A DNA stretch of 64,000 nucleotides from DATBAT01 sp963824805 (GCA_963824805.1 CAWGQZ010000053.1:18700-82699); one strand, 5' to 3'; numbered from the stretch's first letter, positions 43,579 to 52,391 are shown. The notes: generated by a model not told the origin, from the letters alone. Numbers and translations: made by a program.

Positions 43579-44022
43579 ATGAATCAGTGTGTGGATCCGG
43601 TTGTAGGAAAGATTCTCGCCGGTTGGCGCTATGACATTTCTGGCCTGGCGCCAGAAATGCGCGGCGACTACGAGCATCACTTTCAAGTTTGTGAATTTTG
43701 CCAATCCCGTCAGCGCTTGCACCGCGGTATCGACGTGGCTCTCATAGCGCTGGCCTCGGTCTCGGCTGCAGTCTTCCTCTTTGCTTTCGGAGTCATCCGC
43801 CACTTCGAGCCTCGTCATACCTTTTGGCTGGAACTGGGGGCGCTCGCAGGCTTCGCTTTTTCGGCACTCATGTGGCTGGTAGTAGCGGTGGCGACACCGG
43901 CCCCTATGGCCGTGGTCGATGCGGCCTTGATGGGAGCCCGTCACGTGCATGATCGCCTTCCACCAGAAATCCGCGAACGGCTGCCGGAAGAATTGCGCCT
44001 CAAAATTGGCGGACAGCATTGA
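43579..44022 (+). CDS. Membrane protein with N-terminal HxxxCxxC zinc-knuckle-like motif
   Basis: 147 aa. The N-terminal ~50 residues contain DYEHHFQVCEFCQSRQRLH, with His, Cys and Cys spaced as in the ZAS (anti-sigma) zinc domain. Two membrane helices follow (DVALIALASVSAAVFLFAFG and LGALAGFAFSALMWLVVAVA), then a charged C-terminus (LPPEIRERLPEELRLKIGG). The order cytoplasmic zinc motif then membrane helix resembles anti-sigma factors, but no ECF sigma gene is adjacent. It is 5 bp downstream of the MBL hydrolase gene, so co-transcribed. Function unknown. Confidence 0.7.
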   Translation: MNQCVDPVVGKILAGWRYDISGLAPEMRGDYEHHFQVCEFCQSRQRLHRGIDVALIALASVSAAVFLFAFGVIRHFEPRHTFWLELGALAGFAFSALMWLVVAVATPAPMAVVDAALMGARHVHDRLPPEIRERLPEELRLKIGGQH

Positions 44023-44228
44023 GGACACCCGCTGCAGACAAAATCGCGCTTCCGGATAGAATGACGTTTCATTCCGGATCACCCAATGTCGCCGCTCTTA
44101 AAAATCATGTTGAGTTGGAGTGTCCTGCCTAGCGGGCTCTGATCCCTTTCTCCTCGCACTTTTCCTGTTTTGAGAGACCTTGATCTTTCACTCATCACCA
44201 AGGACCTCATTCCTGAATTGCACCTGTT

Positions 44229-44245
44229 AGAATCGCTGCGATTCT
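44229..44245 (+). promoter_or_regulatory. Palindrome upstream of the flavoprotein pair
   Basis: AGAATCG-CTG-CGATTCT, a perfect 7-bp inverted repeat with a 3-base centre, 22 bp before the ATG of the first flavoprotein. It overlaps a possible -10 (TAGAAT). Candidate operator, no regulator gene nearby. Confidence 0.4.
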
Positions 44246-44267
44246 GGACGGCCAGACTGAAGGCAAT

Positions 44268-45875
44268 ATGGCAGCTTCCAATGGATCGAAATCAAAGTAC
44301 GACGTAATCGTCATCGGCGGAGGCCATAATGGCCTGGTCAATGCGGCCTACTTGGCCCGCGCCGGCAAGAAAGTTCTGGTGCTGGAGCGGCGTCACGTGC
44401 TCGGCGGGGCCGCTGTTACCGAAGAAATTTTCCCCGGATTCAAGTTCTCAGTCTGCTCTTACGTGGTTTCCTTGTTGCGCCCCGAGATCATTCGCGATCT
44501 CGATCTCCCGCGTCACGGCCTGGAAATCCTGCCGCTCGACGGCACCTTCACACCAATGCCGAACGGAGACTACCTGTGGCGGGTGAATGATCACGGCAAG
44601 ACTCACCGCGAGATCGCACGCCATTCCAAGCTAGATGCAGAAGCCTACGACGAATTCGGCAAAGCCATGCAGGCGATGTGCCGCTTCGTAAAGCCCATTC
44701 TCAGCATGGTACCGCCAGATCCAAGCACTCTGAATCCCAAAGAACTGATGAAGTTGTTGTTCATCGGCCGGCGCTTTCAAGACATGAACAGCGGTGACAA
44801 ATACAACCAGGTGCAGTTGATGACGATGAGCGCCATCGACTTTCTGGACCAGTGGTTTGAGACCGATGTCCTCAAAGCCACTATGTCGGCCTCTGGGATC
44901 ATCGGCACGTTCCTGGGCGTTCGCTCGCCGGGAACAGCTTATGTCCTGCTGCATCACTACATGGGCGAAATCGACGGCGCGTTTCGGTCATGGGGATTTG
45001 CCCGTGGGGGCACAGGAGCCATTTCGAATTCTATCGCTGACGCGGCCCGCGAAGCCGGAGTCGAAATTCGCACCGAAGCGCCGATCGCTCAAATTCTGGT
45101 CAAGAACGGCAAGGCTACCGGTGTTGTCCTCGGCAACGGCGATGAGATACATGCGGACATCATCTCGTCAAGTGTCGACCCGCGACTAACGTTCACCAAG
45201 TTCATCGAGAAAGAGCATTTGCCCAGCGAATTTCTAGAGGATGTGAATCGTTACAAATATCGCGGCTCTTCGGGCAAGGTGAATCTTGCGTTGGACGGGC
45301 TGCCAAACTTTAAGTGCCTGCCCGGCGTGGGCGCGCACCTGCGCGGCGCGATGTCGATTTCGCCGAGTGTCGAATACATGGAGCGAGCCTACGATGACGC
45401 GAAGTACGGTAATTTCTCGCGCCGCCCCTACATTGACATGGTGATTCCGTCGCTGACCGATCCGTCAGTCGCGCCGCCGGGAAAGCATGTGATGTCCTGC
45501 TTCGTGCAGTACGCACCCTACAAATTGCGCCCCGGACTTAACTGGGACGAGCAAAAACAGGCATTCGGCGACAATGTGATCAATACTATTTCCGAATACG
45601 CGCCGAACTTGAAAGACATCATTCTGCACAAACAGGTCTTGACGCCGCTCGATATCGAACGGGATTTTGGCCTGAGTGAAGGAAATATTTTTCAGGGCGA
45701 GCTTTCTTTAGAACAACTGTTCTTCCTGCGGCCGGTACCGGGATGGGCGCGCTTCCGCACTCCGATTGACAATCTATATATGTGCGGGTCAGCCACTCAT
45801 CCGGGCGGCGGGATCATGGGCGCTCCGGGGCGGTTGGCGGCGCTGGAAATTCTTAAAGACAAGGGAGCGGCCTAG
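44268..45875 (+). CDS. FAD-dependent oxidoreductase, PYROXD2/CrtI-like (copy 1)
   Basis: 535 aa. The N-terminal dinucleotide-binding motif is VIVIGGGHNGLVNAAYLARA followed by VLERRHVLGGAAVTEE. The C-terminal FAD signature LYMCGSATHPGGGIMGAPGR is characteristic of the phytoene desaturase/PYROXD2 group. Length and motifs match the pyridine nucleotide-disulfide oxidoreductase domain 2 proteins rather than carotenoid enzymes, and no carotenoid genes are near. Substrate unknown. The next gene starts 3 bp after its stop and encodes a clear paralog, so the two arose by tandem duplication and are co-transcribed. Confidence 0.9.
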   Translation: MAASNGSKSKYDVIVIGGGHNGLVNAAYLARAGKKVLVLERRHVLGGAAVTEEIFPGFKFSVCSYVVSLLRPEIIRDLDLPRHGLEILPLDGTFTPMPNGDYLWRVNDHGKTHREIARHSKLDAEAYDEFGKAMQAMCRFVKPILSMVPPDPSTLNPKELMKLLFIGRRFQDMNSGDKYNQVQLMTMSAIDFLDQWFETDVLKATMSASGIIGTFLGVRSPGTAYVLLHHYMGEIDGAFRSWGFARGGTGAISNSIADAAREAGVEIRTEAPIAQILVKNGKATGVVLGNGDEIHADIISSSVDPRLTFTKFIEKEHLPSEFLEDVNRYKYRGSSGKVNLALDGLPNFKCLPGVGAHLRGAMSISPSVEYMERAYDDAKYGNFSRRPYIDMVIPSLTDPSVAPPGKHVMSCFVQYAPYKLRPGLNWDEQKQAFGDNVINTISEYAPNLKDIILHKQVLTPLDIERDFGLSEGNIFQGELSLEQLFFLRPVPGWARFRTPIDNLYMCGSATHPGGGIMGAPGRLAALEILKDKGAA

Positions 45876-45878
45876 ACG

Positions 45879-47462
45879 ATGCCCGATCAACGCGACGTCG
45901 TCATCGTTGGAGGTGGCCACAATGGATTGGTCACAGCCTTCTATCTTGCCAAGGCTGGTTTCAAACCGCTGGTGCTCGAGCGCCGTGGTCAGCCGGGTGG
46001 CGCAGCGATCACCGAAGAATTCCACCCCGGATTTCGCAGCTCGATCCTCGCTCATGCCGCCGGGCCTCTCCGCCACGATGTGCTACGCGACATGCAGCTT
46101 GAGAAGCATGGTCTGAAACTGATCTCTCCGGAAATTGGCCTAACCGCGCTCTCCCCGGATGGCCGGGCCCTGAGTTTCTACGGCGATACCAATCGCACGG
46201 TACAGGAGATCTCGAAGTTCTCCTCCAAAGATGCCGCGAAGTATCCGGAGTTCGCGCAATCCCTCACCAAGCTTGGCAAAGTAATTGGCGAAGCGCTGGC
46301 GTTGGCGCCTCCGAACATCGACGACCCGAGCAAAGGCGATCTCTGGGGCATGCTGAAAACCGGGCGCGCGATTCGCAATCTCGGGAAGCGCGACATGTAC
46401 CGGTTGCTGCGCTGGGGTCCCATGGCGGTTGCAGATTTGGTCGCGGAATATTTCGAGACCGAATTGCTGCGTGCTGCGATCGGGGGGCGCGGAGTATTCG
46501 GAACATTTCTCGGTCCGTGGTCGGCAGGCAGCAGTCTGGTGTTGTTGATCCGGGCCGCAGGTGATGCCCATCCCGCGGGAGGAGCAGCATTCGCCGCCGG
46601 CGGCATGGGGTCAATCACGCAGGCTATGGCGGCGGCGGCCAAGCAGGCAGGCGCCGAGATCCGCACCGACGCGGAAGTCGCAGAAATCCGCGTCAAGAAC
46701 GGCGCTGCTGCCGGCGTTGTGCTCTCGAATGGCGAAGAAATCTCTGCGAAGGCGGTGGTTTCGAATGCCGACCCCAAGCGGACGCTTTTGAAACTGGTTG
46801 ATTCCACCCATCTTTCACCGGACTTCGTCATGAAGCTTCAGCATTACCGCATGCCGGGAACGGTGGCGAAAGTCAATCTAGCGTTGTCGGGTCTTCCGCA
46901 GTTCACGGCCTTGTCGGGAAATGACACGGCACTTCAAGGACGGCTCCACATAGGTCCTGAAATTGATTACCTGGAGCGGGCGTTCGACGATTCGAAGTAT
47001 GGCAACTTCTCCAAGCAGCCCTATCTGGAAGTTGTAATTCCGTCCATGACCGATTCCTCGCTCGCTCCGGAAGGTCAGCATGTGATGTCCATTTACATGC
47101 AGTACGCGCCATTCAAATTGAAGAACAGCGATTGGGAAAGCCAGCGGGTGGCGCTGGGCGATACGGTGGTGAAGACGCTTGCCCAGTATGCCCCAAATTT
47201 GCCGGAACTGATCCTGCACCATCAGATCATCACTCCGCAGGACTTGGAAGACCTCTGCGGGTTGACTGGCGGGCACATCTTCCATGGAGAACTTTCGCTC
47301 GACCAGTTCTTCACCATGCGGCCACTACTAGACTGGGGACGATATAAGACGCCGATCGAAAATCTCTACCTTTGTGGCTCGGGTACCCATCCGGGCGCGG
47401 GATTGACCGGGGGTTCCGGCGCGAATGCGGCGAAAGAGATTGTTAAGGCTCTGAAAAAGTAA
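45879..47462 (+). CDS. FAD-dependent oxidoreductase, PYROXD2/CrtI-like (copy 2)
   Basis: 527 aa paralog of the preceding gene. Shared landmarks: VVIVGGGHNGLVTAFYLAKA, GGAAITEEFHPGFRSS, the WETD-like YFETELLRAAIGGRGVFGTF, LERAFDDSKYGNFSKQPYLE and LYLCGSGTHPGAGLTGGSGA. The two copies differ at the residues lining the substrate side (for example SVCSYVVSLLRPEI versus SILAHAAGPLRHDV), which suggests they act on different substrates or form a heteromer. purU follows 31 bp downstream on the same strand. Confidence 0.9.
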   Translation: MPDQRDVVIVGGGHNGLVTAFYLAKAGFKPLVLERRGQPGGAAITEEFHPGFRSSILAHAAGPLRHDVLRDMQLEKHGLKLISPEIGLTALSPDGRALSFYGDTNRTVQEISKFSSKDAAKYPEFAQSLTKLGKVIGEALALAPPNIDDPSKGDLWGMLKTGRAIRNLGKRDMYRLLRWGPMAVADLVAEYFETELLRAAIGGRGVFGTFLGPWSAGSSLVLLIRAAGDAHPAGGAAFAAGGMGSITQAMAAAAKQAGAEIRTDAEVAEIRVKNGAAAGVVLSNGEEISAKAVVSNADPKRTLLKLVDSTHLSPDFVMKLQHYRMPGTVAKVNLALSGLPQFTALSGNDTALQGRLHIGPEIDYLERAFDDSKYGNFSKQPYLEVVIPSMTDSSLAPEGQHVMSIYMQYAPFKLKNSDWESQRVALGDTVVKTLAQYAPNLPELILHHQIITPQDLEDLCGLTGGHIFHGELSLDQFFTMRPLLDWGRYKTPIENLYLCGSGTHPGAGLTGGSGANAAKEIVKALKK

Positions 47463-47493
47463 GTGCCGCGAGGAAGCCTCTGCAACACAGGCC

Positions 47494-48348
47494 ATGAAGA
47501 ACACCGCCATCCTGCTGATCTGCTGCCCTGACCGCCGTGGACTGGTGGCCAGCATTTCTGATTTCGTCTTCCGGCACAACGGAAATATCCTTCACGCCGA
47601 CGAACATGGAGACGCAGAATCCGGTATCTTCCTGATGCGGGTGGAGTTCGATCCCTCACAGTTTGATATTCCTCTTGCCGACTTCGCCCAGCACTTCTCG
47701 CCTATCGCCGAGAAGTTTGAAATGCAGTGGAGGCTAGCGCAATCGAGCTTCCGGCCGAAGATGGCGGTCCTGGTTTCGAAATACGACCACTGCTTCGCCG
47801 ACTTGCTTTACCGCCATAAGAGCGGAGAACTGACCTGCGATATCCCGCTGGTGATTTCCAACCATCCTGACAACCAGGCGTTGGCGGACTTCTACAAGAT
47901 TCCGTTTTTTGTGGTTCCGGTTGGCAAAGACAACAAGCAGCAAGCGGAAGAAAAGATTCTAGGGTTGCTGCGTCAGCATAATCCTGACTTCCTGGTGCTG
48001 GCGCGCTACATGCAGGTTCTCTCGGAGAGTTTCGTGGATAAGTACCCGAGCCGGATCATCAATATCCATCATTCATTCTTGCCGGCATTTGTCGGCGCAA
48101 AGCCTTACCACCAGGCTTTCGAGCGTGGGGTTAAGCTGATTGGAGCTACCAGCCACTACGTGACCAACGTACTCGATGACGGCCCCATCATTGAGCAGGA
48201 TGTGGTGCGCATCTCCCATCGCGACACGCTCGAAGACCTGCTGCAGAAGGGCCGCGATCTGGAAAAAGTAGTGCTCTCGCGTGCGGTGCGCTGGCACATT
48301 GAAAACCGCGTGCTGCTTTACGGGAACAAGACAGTAGTCTTCACCTAG
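47494..48348 (+). CDS. purU: Formyltetrahydrofolate deformylase PurU
   Basis: 284 aa. An N-terminal ACT domain (about 5-85, starting TAILLICCPDRRGLVASISD) is followed by the formyltransferase fold. Catalytic residues are seen in INIHHSFLPAF (Asn, His) and LDDGPIIEQDV (Asp). PurU hydrolyses 10-formyltetrahydrofolate to formate and tetrahydrofolate, balancing the one-carbon pool and feeding PurT. The ACT domain usually senses glycine or methionine. It follows the two flavoproteins closely, which may hint at a C1-unit-producing oxidation by them; that link is only inference. Confidence 0.95.
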   Translation: MKNTAILLICCPDRRGLVASISDFVFRHNGNILHADEHGDAESGIFLMRVEFDPSQFDIPLADFAQHFSPIAEKFEMQWRLAQSSFRPKMAVLVSKYDHCFADLLYRHKSGELTCDIPLVISNHPDNQALADFYKIPFFVVPVGKDNKQQAEEKILGLLRQHNPDFLVLARYMQVLSESFVDKYPSRIINIHHSFLPAFVGAKPYHQAFERGVKLIGATSHYVTNVLDDGPIIEQDVVRISHRDTLEDLLQKGRDLEKVVLSRAVRWHIENRVLLYGNKTVVFT

Positions 48349-48462
48349 GGAGTTCACTCTTTCCCGGAACTACCGCCCCGAATCAACTCCTCAGGAAACA
48401 CACGCTTTAGCGCCCATTTTCCTTGCAGGCGCTGAAATGCCCGTCAATTCGCTCTCCGATTC

Positions 48463-48480
48463 GCCCGCCTGAAGGCGGGC
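48463..48480. terminator. GC-rich hairpin between purU and ftsZ
   Basis: GCCCGCC pairs with GGCGGGC around a TGAA tetraloop, between the convergent purU and ftsZ stops. No T run. Its core resembles the hairpin at 34202-34221. Confidence 0.45.
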
Positions 48481-48537
48481 ACTTCCACCGCTCTTGCCAA
48501 AGTCTTCGCAGCGTCAACGGCTAGAGCCTTGGCCGTT

Positions 48538-49764
48538 TTACATTGTTTCGCTTCGCTTCCGCATAAACGCCGGCACATCCAGATCGTCCGGCTCAAAGGA
48601 AGCTACCACAGCTTCCGGAGCCGAATCCCGACGTGACGTCTCGACGGTGGTTAATCCAGCGCTGCTGCCGGTGAACTGCGACATTACCCGAGTCGGGACC
48701 GGATCACGGTCTGGCTCCGGCTCGATAAATTCAGCAGACTCATTTGATACCGTAAAGCTGTCCAGACTCTGCTTGCGGCGATGGAGGCGGTCTGAGTCTT
48801 TGAATCCGGTGGCGATCACCGTGATCTTCACTGAGTCCTTCATCTTTTCGTCCAGTACCGCGCCGAAGATGATGTTGGCATCCTCGTCGGCCGCATTCTG
48901 AATAATGGAGCAAGCCTCCTGGACCTCGGCCAACTTCAACGAAGCCGAACCGGTAATGTTAATCAGGATGCCGCGCGCGCCGTCAATCGCTCCTGCTTCA
49001 AGCAGAGGCGAAGATATTGCCTTCTGGGCCGCCTCAGTGGCGCGCCGGGAGCCGCTGGCCGACGCCGCGCCCATTACGGCGTACCCCATACCCGCCATGA
49101 TGGCCTTCACGTCTGCAAAGTCGCGGTTGATGATTCCAGGAATGGTGATGATGTCCGAAATGCCTTGCACACCTTGGCGAAGAATATCGTCCGCCACCCG
49201 GAACGACTCGAAGAAACCGGCATCTTGGGCGACCGCCAGCAGCTTTTCATTGGGGATAACGATCGTGGTGTCAACCGACTCCATCAGTTCCGAGATACCA
49301 CGTTCCGCCTGCTGCATGCGGCGCTTGCCCTCAAAAGCAAACGGCTTGGTCACGACCGCGACCGTCAGCGCGCCCATTTCACTGGCCAGAGACGCGATGA
49401 TCGGCGCGGCGCCCGTGCCGGTGCCCCCGCCGAGGCCAGTGGTGACGAAGACCATATCTGCTCCTTCGAGGGCTTCGATGATCTTGTCGGAATCTTCGAG
49501 TGCGGCCTTGCGGCCAACTTCTGGATTGGCGCCTGCACCCAATCCATTGGTGAGCTTGACGCCCAGCTGGATCTTTACCGGCGCGCGCGACATGCGCAAC
49601 GCCTGCAGGTCGGTGTTGGCAACGACGAACTCGATGCCTTCCATACCGGAGTCAATCATGCGATTGACCGCATTGTTGCCGCCGCCGCCCACCCCAATGA
49701 CCTTGATCTTGGCATCGTTGCGGGTGTCTTCGATATAGCTGATGCGAACGTCCTCTTTTTTCAT
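48538..49764 (-). CDS. ftsZ: Cell division protein FtsZ
   Basis: 408 aa from the ATG at 49764 (a longer frame to 49851 adds residues not typical of FtsZ). The GTP-binding part has VGGGGNNAVNRMI, the tubulin signature GGGTGTGAAPIIAS and the T7 loop NRDFADVKAIM. The C-terminal linker (about 320-390) is followed by the conserved tail DDLDVPAFMRKRSE, which docks FtsA and other partners. FtsZ polymerises into the Z ring at midcell. It is the last gene of the dcw cluster here, 41 bp after ftsA. Confidence 0.97.
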   Translation of the reverse strand: MKKEDVRISYIEDTRNDAKIKVIGVGGGGNNAVNRMIDSGMEGIEFVVANTDLQALRMSRAPVKIQLGVKLTNGLGAGANPEVGRKAALEDSDKIIEALEGADMVFVTTGLGGGTGTGAAPIIASLASEMGALTVAVVTKPFAFEGKRRMQQAERGISELMESVDTTIVIPNEKLLAVAQDAGFFESFRVADDILRQGVQGISDIITIPGIINRDFADVKAIMAGMGYAVMGAASASGSRRATEAAQKAISSPLLEAGAIDGARGILINITGSASLKLAEVQEACSIIQNAADEDANIIFGAVLDEKMKDSVKITVIATGFKDSDRLHRRKQSLDSFTVSNESAEFIEPEPDRDPVPTRVMSQFTGSSAGLTTVETSRRDSAPEAVVASFEPDDLDVPAFMRKRSETM

Positions 49765-49805
49765 GTGCGCCGCCACTCCAAGTGAATTTTTTGTTACCTG
49801 AACCC

Positions 49806-51026
49806 TCAAGCTCCCTTGCCGACCAACATTGCTTTTAATTTCGAACTCCAACGGCCGTCTTGAAATCCGCGTGCAGTGCGGGATCGGTGGCTATAGGTGG
49901 CCATACCCAGTACGGTTGCGAACTCTGGCTCTGATAGGGTCGACGGCATTTTGGCCAGCGCCGCCGGCCAGGCAAGCCGCAGCCGTCTTCGCAGAACCGA
50001 ATCCGCAACATCAAGAATTCCCGGCAGCCGAGATGCACCGCCGGTCAGAACGATTCCGGCCACGCAATGCTCGAGCATTCCGGCGTGGCGAAGGTTGTCT
50101 CGCAACAGCTCAAACAGCTCGCGGGCTCGAGGCTCAAGGATTTCTCCAACTGTTCGTTGAGAAACCAGCCGTGAGGGACGGTCGCCTACCGATGGAACTT
50201 CGACCTCATTCCCTTCGGGGATCAGGGTCACCGCTGCGTTGCCATAGTGCCGTTTGATCTTCTCGGCTTCCGCTACGGGGGTACAGAGTCCGACCGACAG
50301 ATCACTAGTGAAATGGTCACCGCCGATGGGAATTACTCCAGTGTGTCCAACTGAACCGTCCTGAAAGACCGCTAGGCTGCTGGCGCCGGCGCCAAGATCC
50401 ACGATGCAGACTCCGAGTTCGCGTTCATCAGAGCGCAGGGCGGAATCGGCGCAAGCCAGTGCTTCAAATACCGTATCGTCAACATGAACTCCGGCACGGT
50501 TTACCGCGGTGACCACGTTCTGCACCGCACTCGACGCGGCGGTGACCATGTGGACGCGGACTTCCAAACGCGTGGCCATCATGCCCAGCGGATCGCGCAC
50601 CCCAGCTTCGTCATCGAGAATGAACTCCTGCGGGAGCAGGTGTACGACCTCGCGGTCGGCGGGAAGCGGTACCCCGCGAGCCTTCTCTACAGCCATACGA
50701 ATTTCTTCGCGGGCGATCTCGCGCGAGCGCGAGCCGAAGTTGATTCCTCCGTGGCTGTTCACGCCTCGAATATGCGGCCCGGAGATGCCGACCAATGCAT
50801 GCTCCACCGGCACACCGGCACTGTCCTCGGCCGCTTCGACGGCTCTCTGAATGGATGCCGACGCCTTCTCCAGTTCAACGATAACGCCTTTGCGTGTGCC
50901 ACGACTTTCTGTGACACCATGGCCGCGATAGCGAAGGCCGTTGTCCGTGATCTCGGCGACCAATACGCAGGTCTTGGCACTACCTACATCGACCACCGTT
51001 AAGAATTGTTCGTACTGGTTGCCCAT
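49806..51026 (-). CDS. ftsA: Cell division protein FtsA
   Basis: 406 aa from the ATG at 51026, giving MGNQYEQFLTVVDVGSAKTC; an ATG at 51053 would overlap the ftsQ frame. Actin-like ATPase: phosphate 1 motif VVDVGSAKT, phosphate 2 motif CIVDLGAGASSLAVF, adenosine motif GIVLTGGASRLPGI. The SHS2 (1C) domain spans about 85-165. The C-terminal amphipathic helix WSSKLKAMLVGK anchors it to the membrane. FtsA tethers FtsZ filaments and activates septal synthesis. The ATG is 7 bp after the ftsQ stop. Confidence 0.96.
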   Translation of the reverse strand: MGNQYEQFLTVVDVGSAKTCVLVAEITDNGLRYRGHGVTESRGTRKGVIVELEKASASIQRAVEAAEDSAGVPVEHALVGISGPHIRGVNSHGGINFGSRSREIAREEIRMAVEKARGVPLPADREVVHLLPQEFILDDEAGVRDPLGMMATRLEVRVHMVTAASSAVQNVVTAVNRAGVHVDDTVFEALACADSALRSDERELGVCIVDLGAGASSLAVFQDGSVGHTGVIPIGGDHFTSDLSVGLCTPVAEAEKIKRHYGNAAVTLIPEGNEVEVPSVGDRPSRLVSQRTVGEILEPRARELFELLRDNLRHAGMLEHCVAGIVLTGGASRLPGILDVADSVLRRRLRLAWPAALAKMPSTLSEPEFATVLGMATYSHRSRTARGFQDGRWSSKLKAMLVGKGA

Positions 51027-51033
51027 GCGTCTA

Positions 51034-51630
51034 TTAGTCCTGAGTTTTGGCAATTCCTGGACTTGGTTTCTTCTTCGCCACCACCTTCGGCTTCGCCTGA
51101 GCTGGCTTCGCTACCGCCTTCTTCACGGTGGCTTTTGGTTTCTGCTTCGTCACAGTCCTGGCGTGAACCGGCCTGGACACCCTATGAGCGGCTGGTCTCT
51201 CTTGCGCTTTAGCGCTCGTTTTTGCCGGCAACGGAACCACGGCCTTGGCCGACTTTGGCAACGGGTCCCGCGTCACCAGAGCTGCCGGCTTGACACCTGC
51301 GGCCATCGCGGCTTTGGCAATCGATGCCGACAATGGCACTGGCTTCGTCGCGCCTCCCAGGTCAGGATTGACGATGATCTGCCGGTCGTAGCGTAAGTCG
51401 ACCGATTCAAGCTTGTCGAACTGCTGCCGCCATTCGCGAATGTGGCTGACGTAAATCTTGTAGCGGTCCAGATAGTCCGAAGAGCCCAGGTGGATCAGGA
51501 CCTCCCCTTCGCTGTTGTCGGCCAGGACTTTCACGTCATCTGGATCCGACAGATCGACTTCGCTCAACTCCTGCGAGTAGTGCCCGCCCCCGGAATCAAG
51601 TTGGCCAATAACATCAGCGTAAATCTTCAT
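51034..51630 (-). CDS. ftsQ: FtsQ, C-terminal part with Lys/Ala/Pro-rich tail (second frame)
   Basis: This frame carries the rest of the FtsQ beta domain: the frame is open upstream through SKYSFPVIVGTNPGEPPSTR to the G-run at 51709-51713, and continues with MKIYADVIGQLDSGGG, VLIHLGSSDYLDRYKIYVSH and LESVDLRYDRQIIVNPD, the usual end of FtsQ. An extension of about 105 residues follows, increasingly basic, with repeats of Lys, Ala and Pro (KQKPKATVKKAVAKPAQAKP). On the corrected protein this tail would be periplasmic. It looks like a histone H1-type low-complexity segment; its role is unknown. The ATG at 51630 is internal and probably not a real start. Confidence 0.85.
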   Translation of the reverse strand: MKIYADVIGQLDSGGGHYSQELSEVDLSDPDDVKVLADNSEGEVLIHLGSSDYLDRYKIYVSHIREWRQQFDKLESVDLRYDRQIIVNPDLGGATKPVPLSASIAKAAMAAGVKPAALVTRDPLPKSAKAVVPLPAKTSAKAQERPAAHRVSRPVHARTVTKQKPKATVKKAVAKPAQAKPKVVAKKKPSPGIAKTQD

Positions 51631-51677
51631 GCGGGCGAGCCGCGTGGATGGTGGCTCGCCCGGATTGGTTCCGACGA

Positions 51678-52286
51678 TTACCGGGAACGAGTATTTACTT
51701 TTGCTACTCCCCCAGGCAAATCCATCAAAGCGCCGCTCGGGTCGATCAAGAGAATTTTGGATGCGACCCGAGCGAATGCAGTGGGTGTGCGCTCGTGAAC
51801 TTCAACTTTGAGCCGGTTCGGAACAAACCGCATGACGCTGGCAGCTTGCACCCATGGAATCTGCTCGAGCTGGGTCTGGCGTTGCGCCAGTGGAACAAAA
51901 AAAATGTTACGCCCAATGTCCCCGCCCATGACTTCCATTACCTGAGAGCGAGTAACGTTCTGAAGACCGGCAATCTCAATGTCATCGCTGGATTCAATCC
52001 GGAAGCGCCACGAATGTTCGCCGTAGCGGTAGATAAATCCCGCGCCGATGGCTGCGAGCACAAGCAGAACAGCAGCCACGCCGATCCATGTCAGGCGTTT
52101 GGCAGTCTTTTTGGGGATTGAACCACGGCGGGCGGAGACACGCTTCTGCCCGCGAAGGAATGGCGATTCCTCCTCCACATCCAGATCAAGCACGCGGGCG
52201 TCGTCAAGATCAGGACGCACTGCCTCTTCGGATGGTGGATACAACTCCTCCTGCGAGATGGTAGGACCGCTTTTCCGTGCCATCAA
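51678..52286 (-). CDS. ftsQ: FtsQ, N-terminal part (membrane helix and POTRA), frameshifted
   Basis: 202 aa as read. Cytoplasmic N-terminus with an acidic/charged segment (about 1-65), one membrane helix (LTWIGVAAVLLVLAAIGAGF), then the POTRA domain (about 105-175: IEIAGLQNVTRSQVMEVMGG, QIPWVQAASVMRFVPNRLKV). It then reads GALMDLPGGVAKVNTRSR and stops. One more G in the G5 run at 51709-51713 gives GALMDLPGGSSKSKYSFPVI and joins the frame that encodes the rest of FtsQ. FtsQ links early and late division proteins. Because it is normally essential, a one-base sequence error is more likely than a broken gene. Confidence 0.88.
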   Translation of the reverse strand: MMARKSGPTISQEELYPPSEEAVRPDLDDARVLDLDVEEESPFLRGQKRVSARRGSIPKKTAKRLTWIGVAAVLLVLAAIGAGFIYRYGEHSWRFRIESSDDIEIAGLQNVTRSQVMEVMGGDIGRNIFFVPLAQRQTQLEQIPWVQAASVMRFVPNRLKVEVHERTPTAFARVASKILLIDPSGALMDLPGGVAKVNTRSR

Positions 52287-52391
52287 TACAGGTCAGTTGT
52301 CGTGGGAACCGCGAGCGGTTTTAACTATAACTTCTTTTGCGGAATTGACATAGCAGAAATTTGCTGCAGTTTTGCACAGCAGCGCAAAAAT

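Noticed and set aside
44023..44228. Possible small RNA or gene in the region before the flavoprotein pair
   Set aside because: No hairpin or frame stood out apart from the palindrome at 44229.
48905..49738. Long plus-strand frame (277 aa) over ftsZ
   Set aside because: Antisense shadow of ftsZ; Ser/Pro/Ala-rich with no family resemblance.
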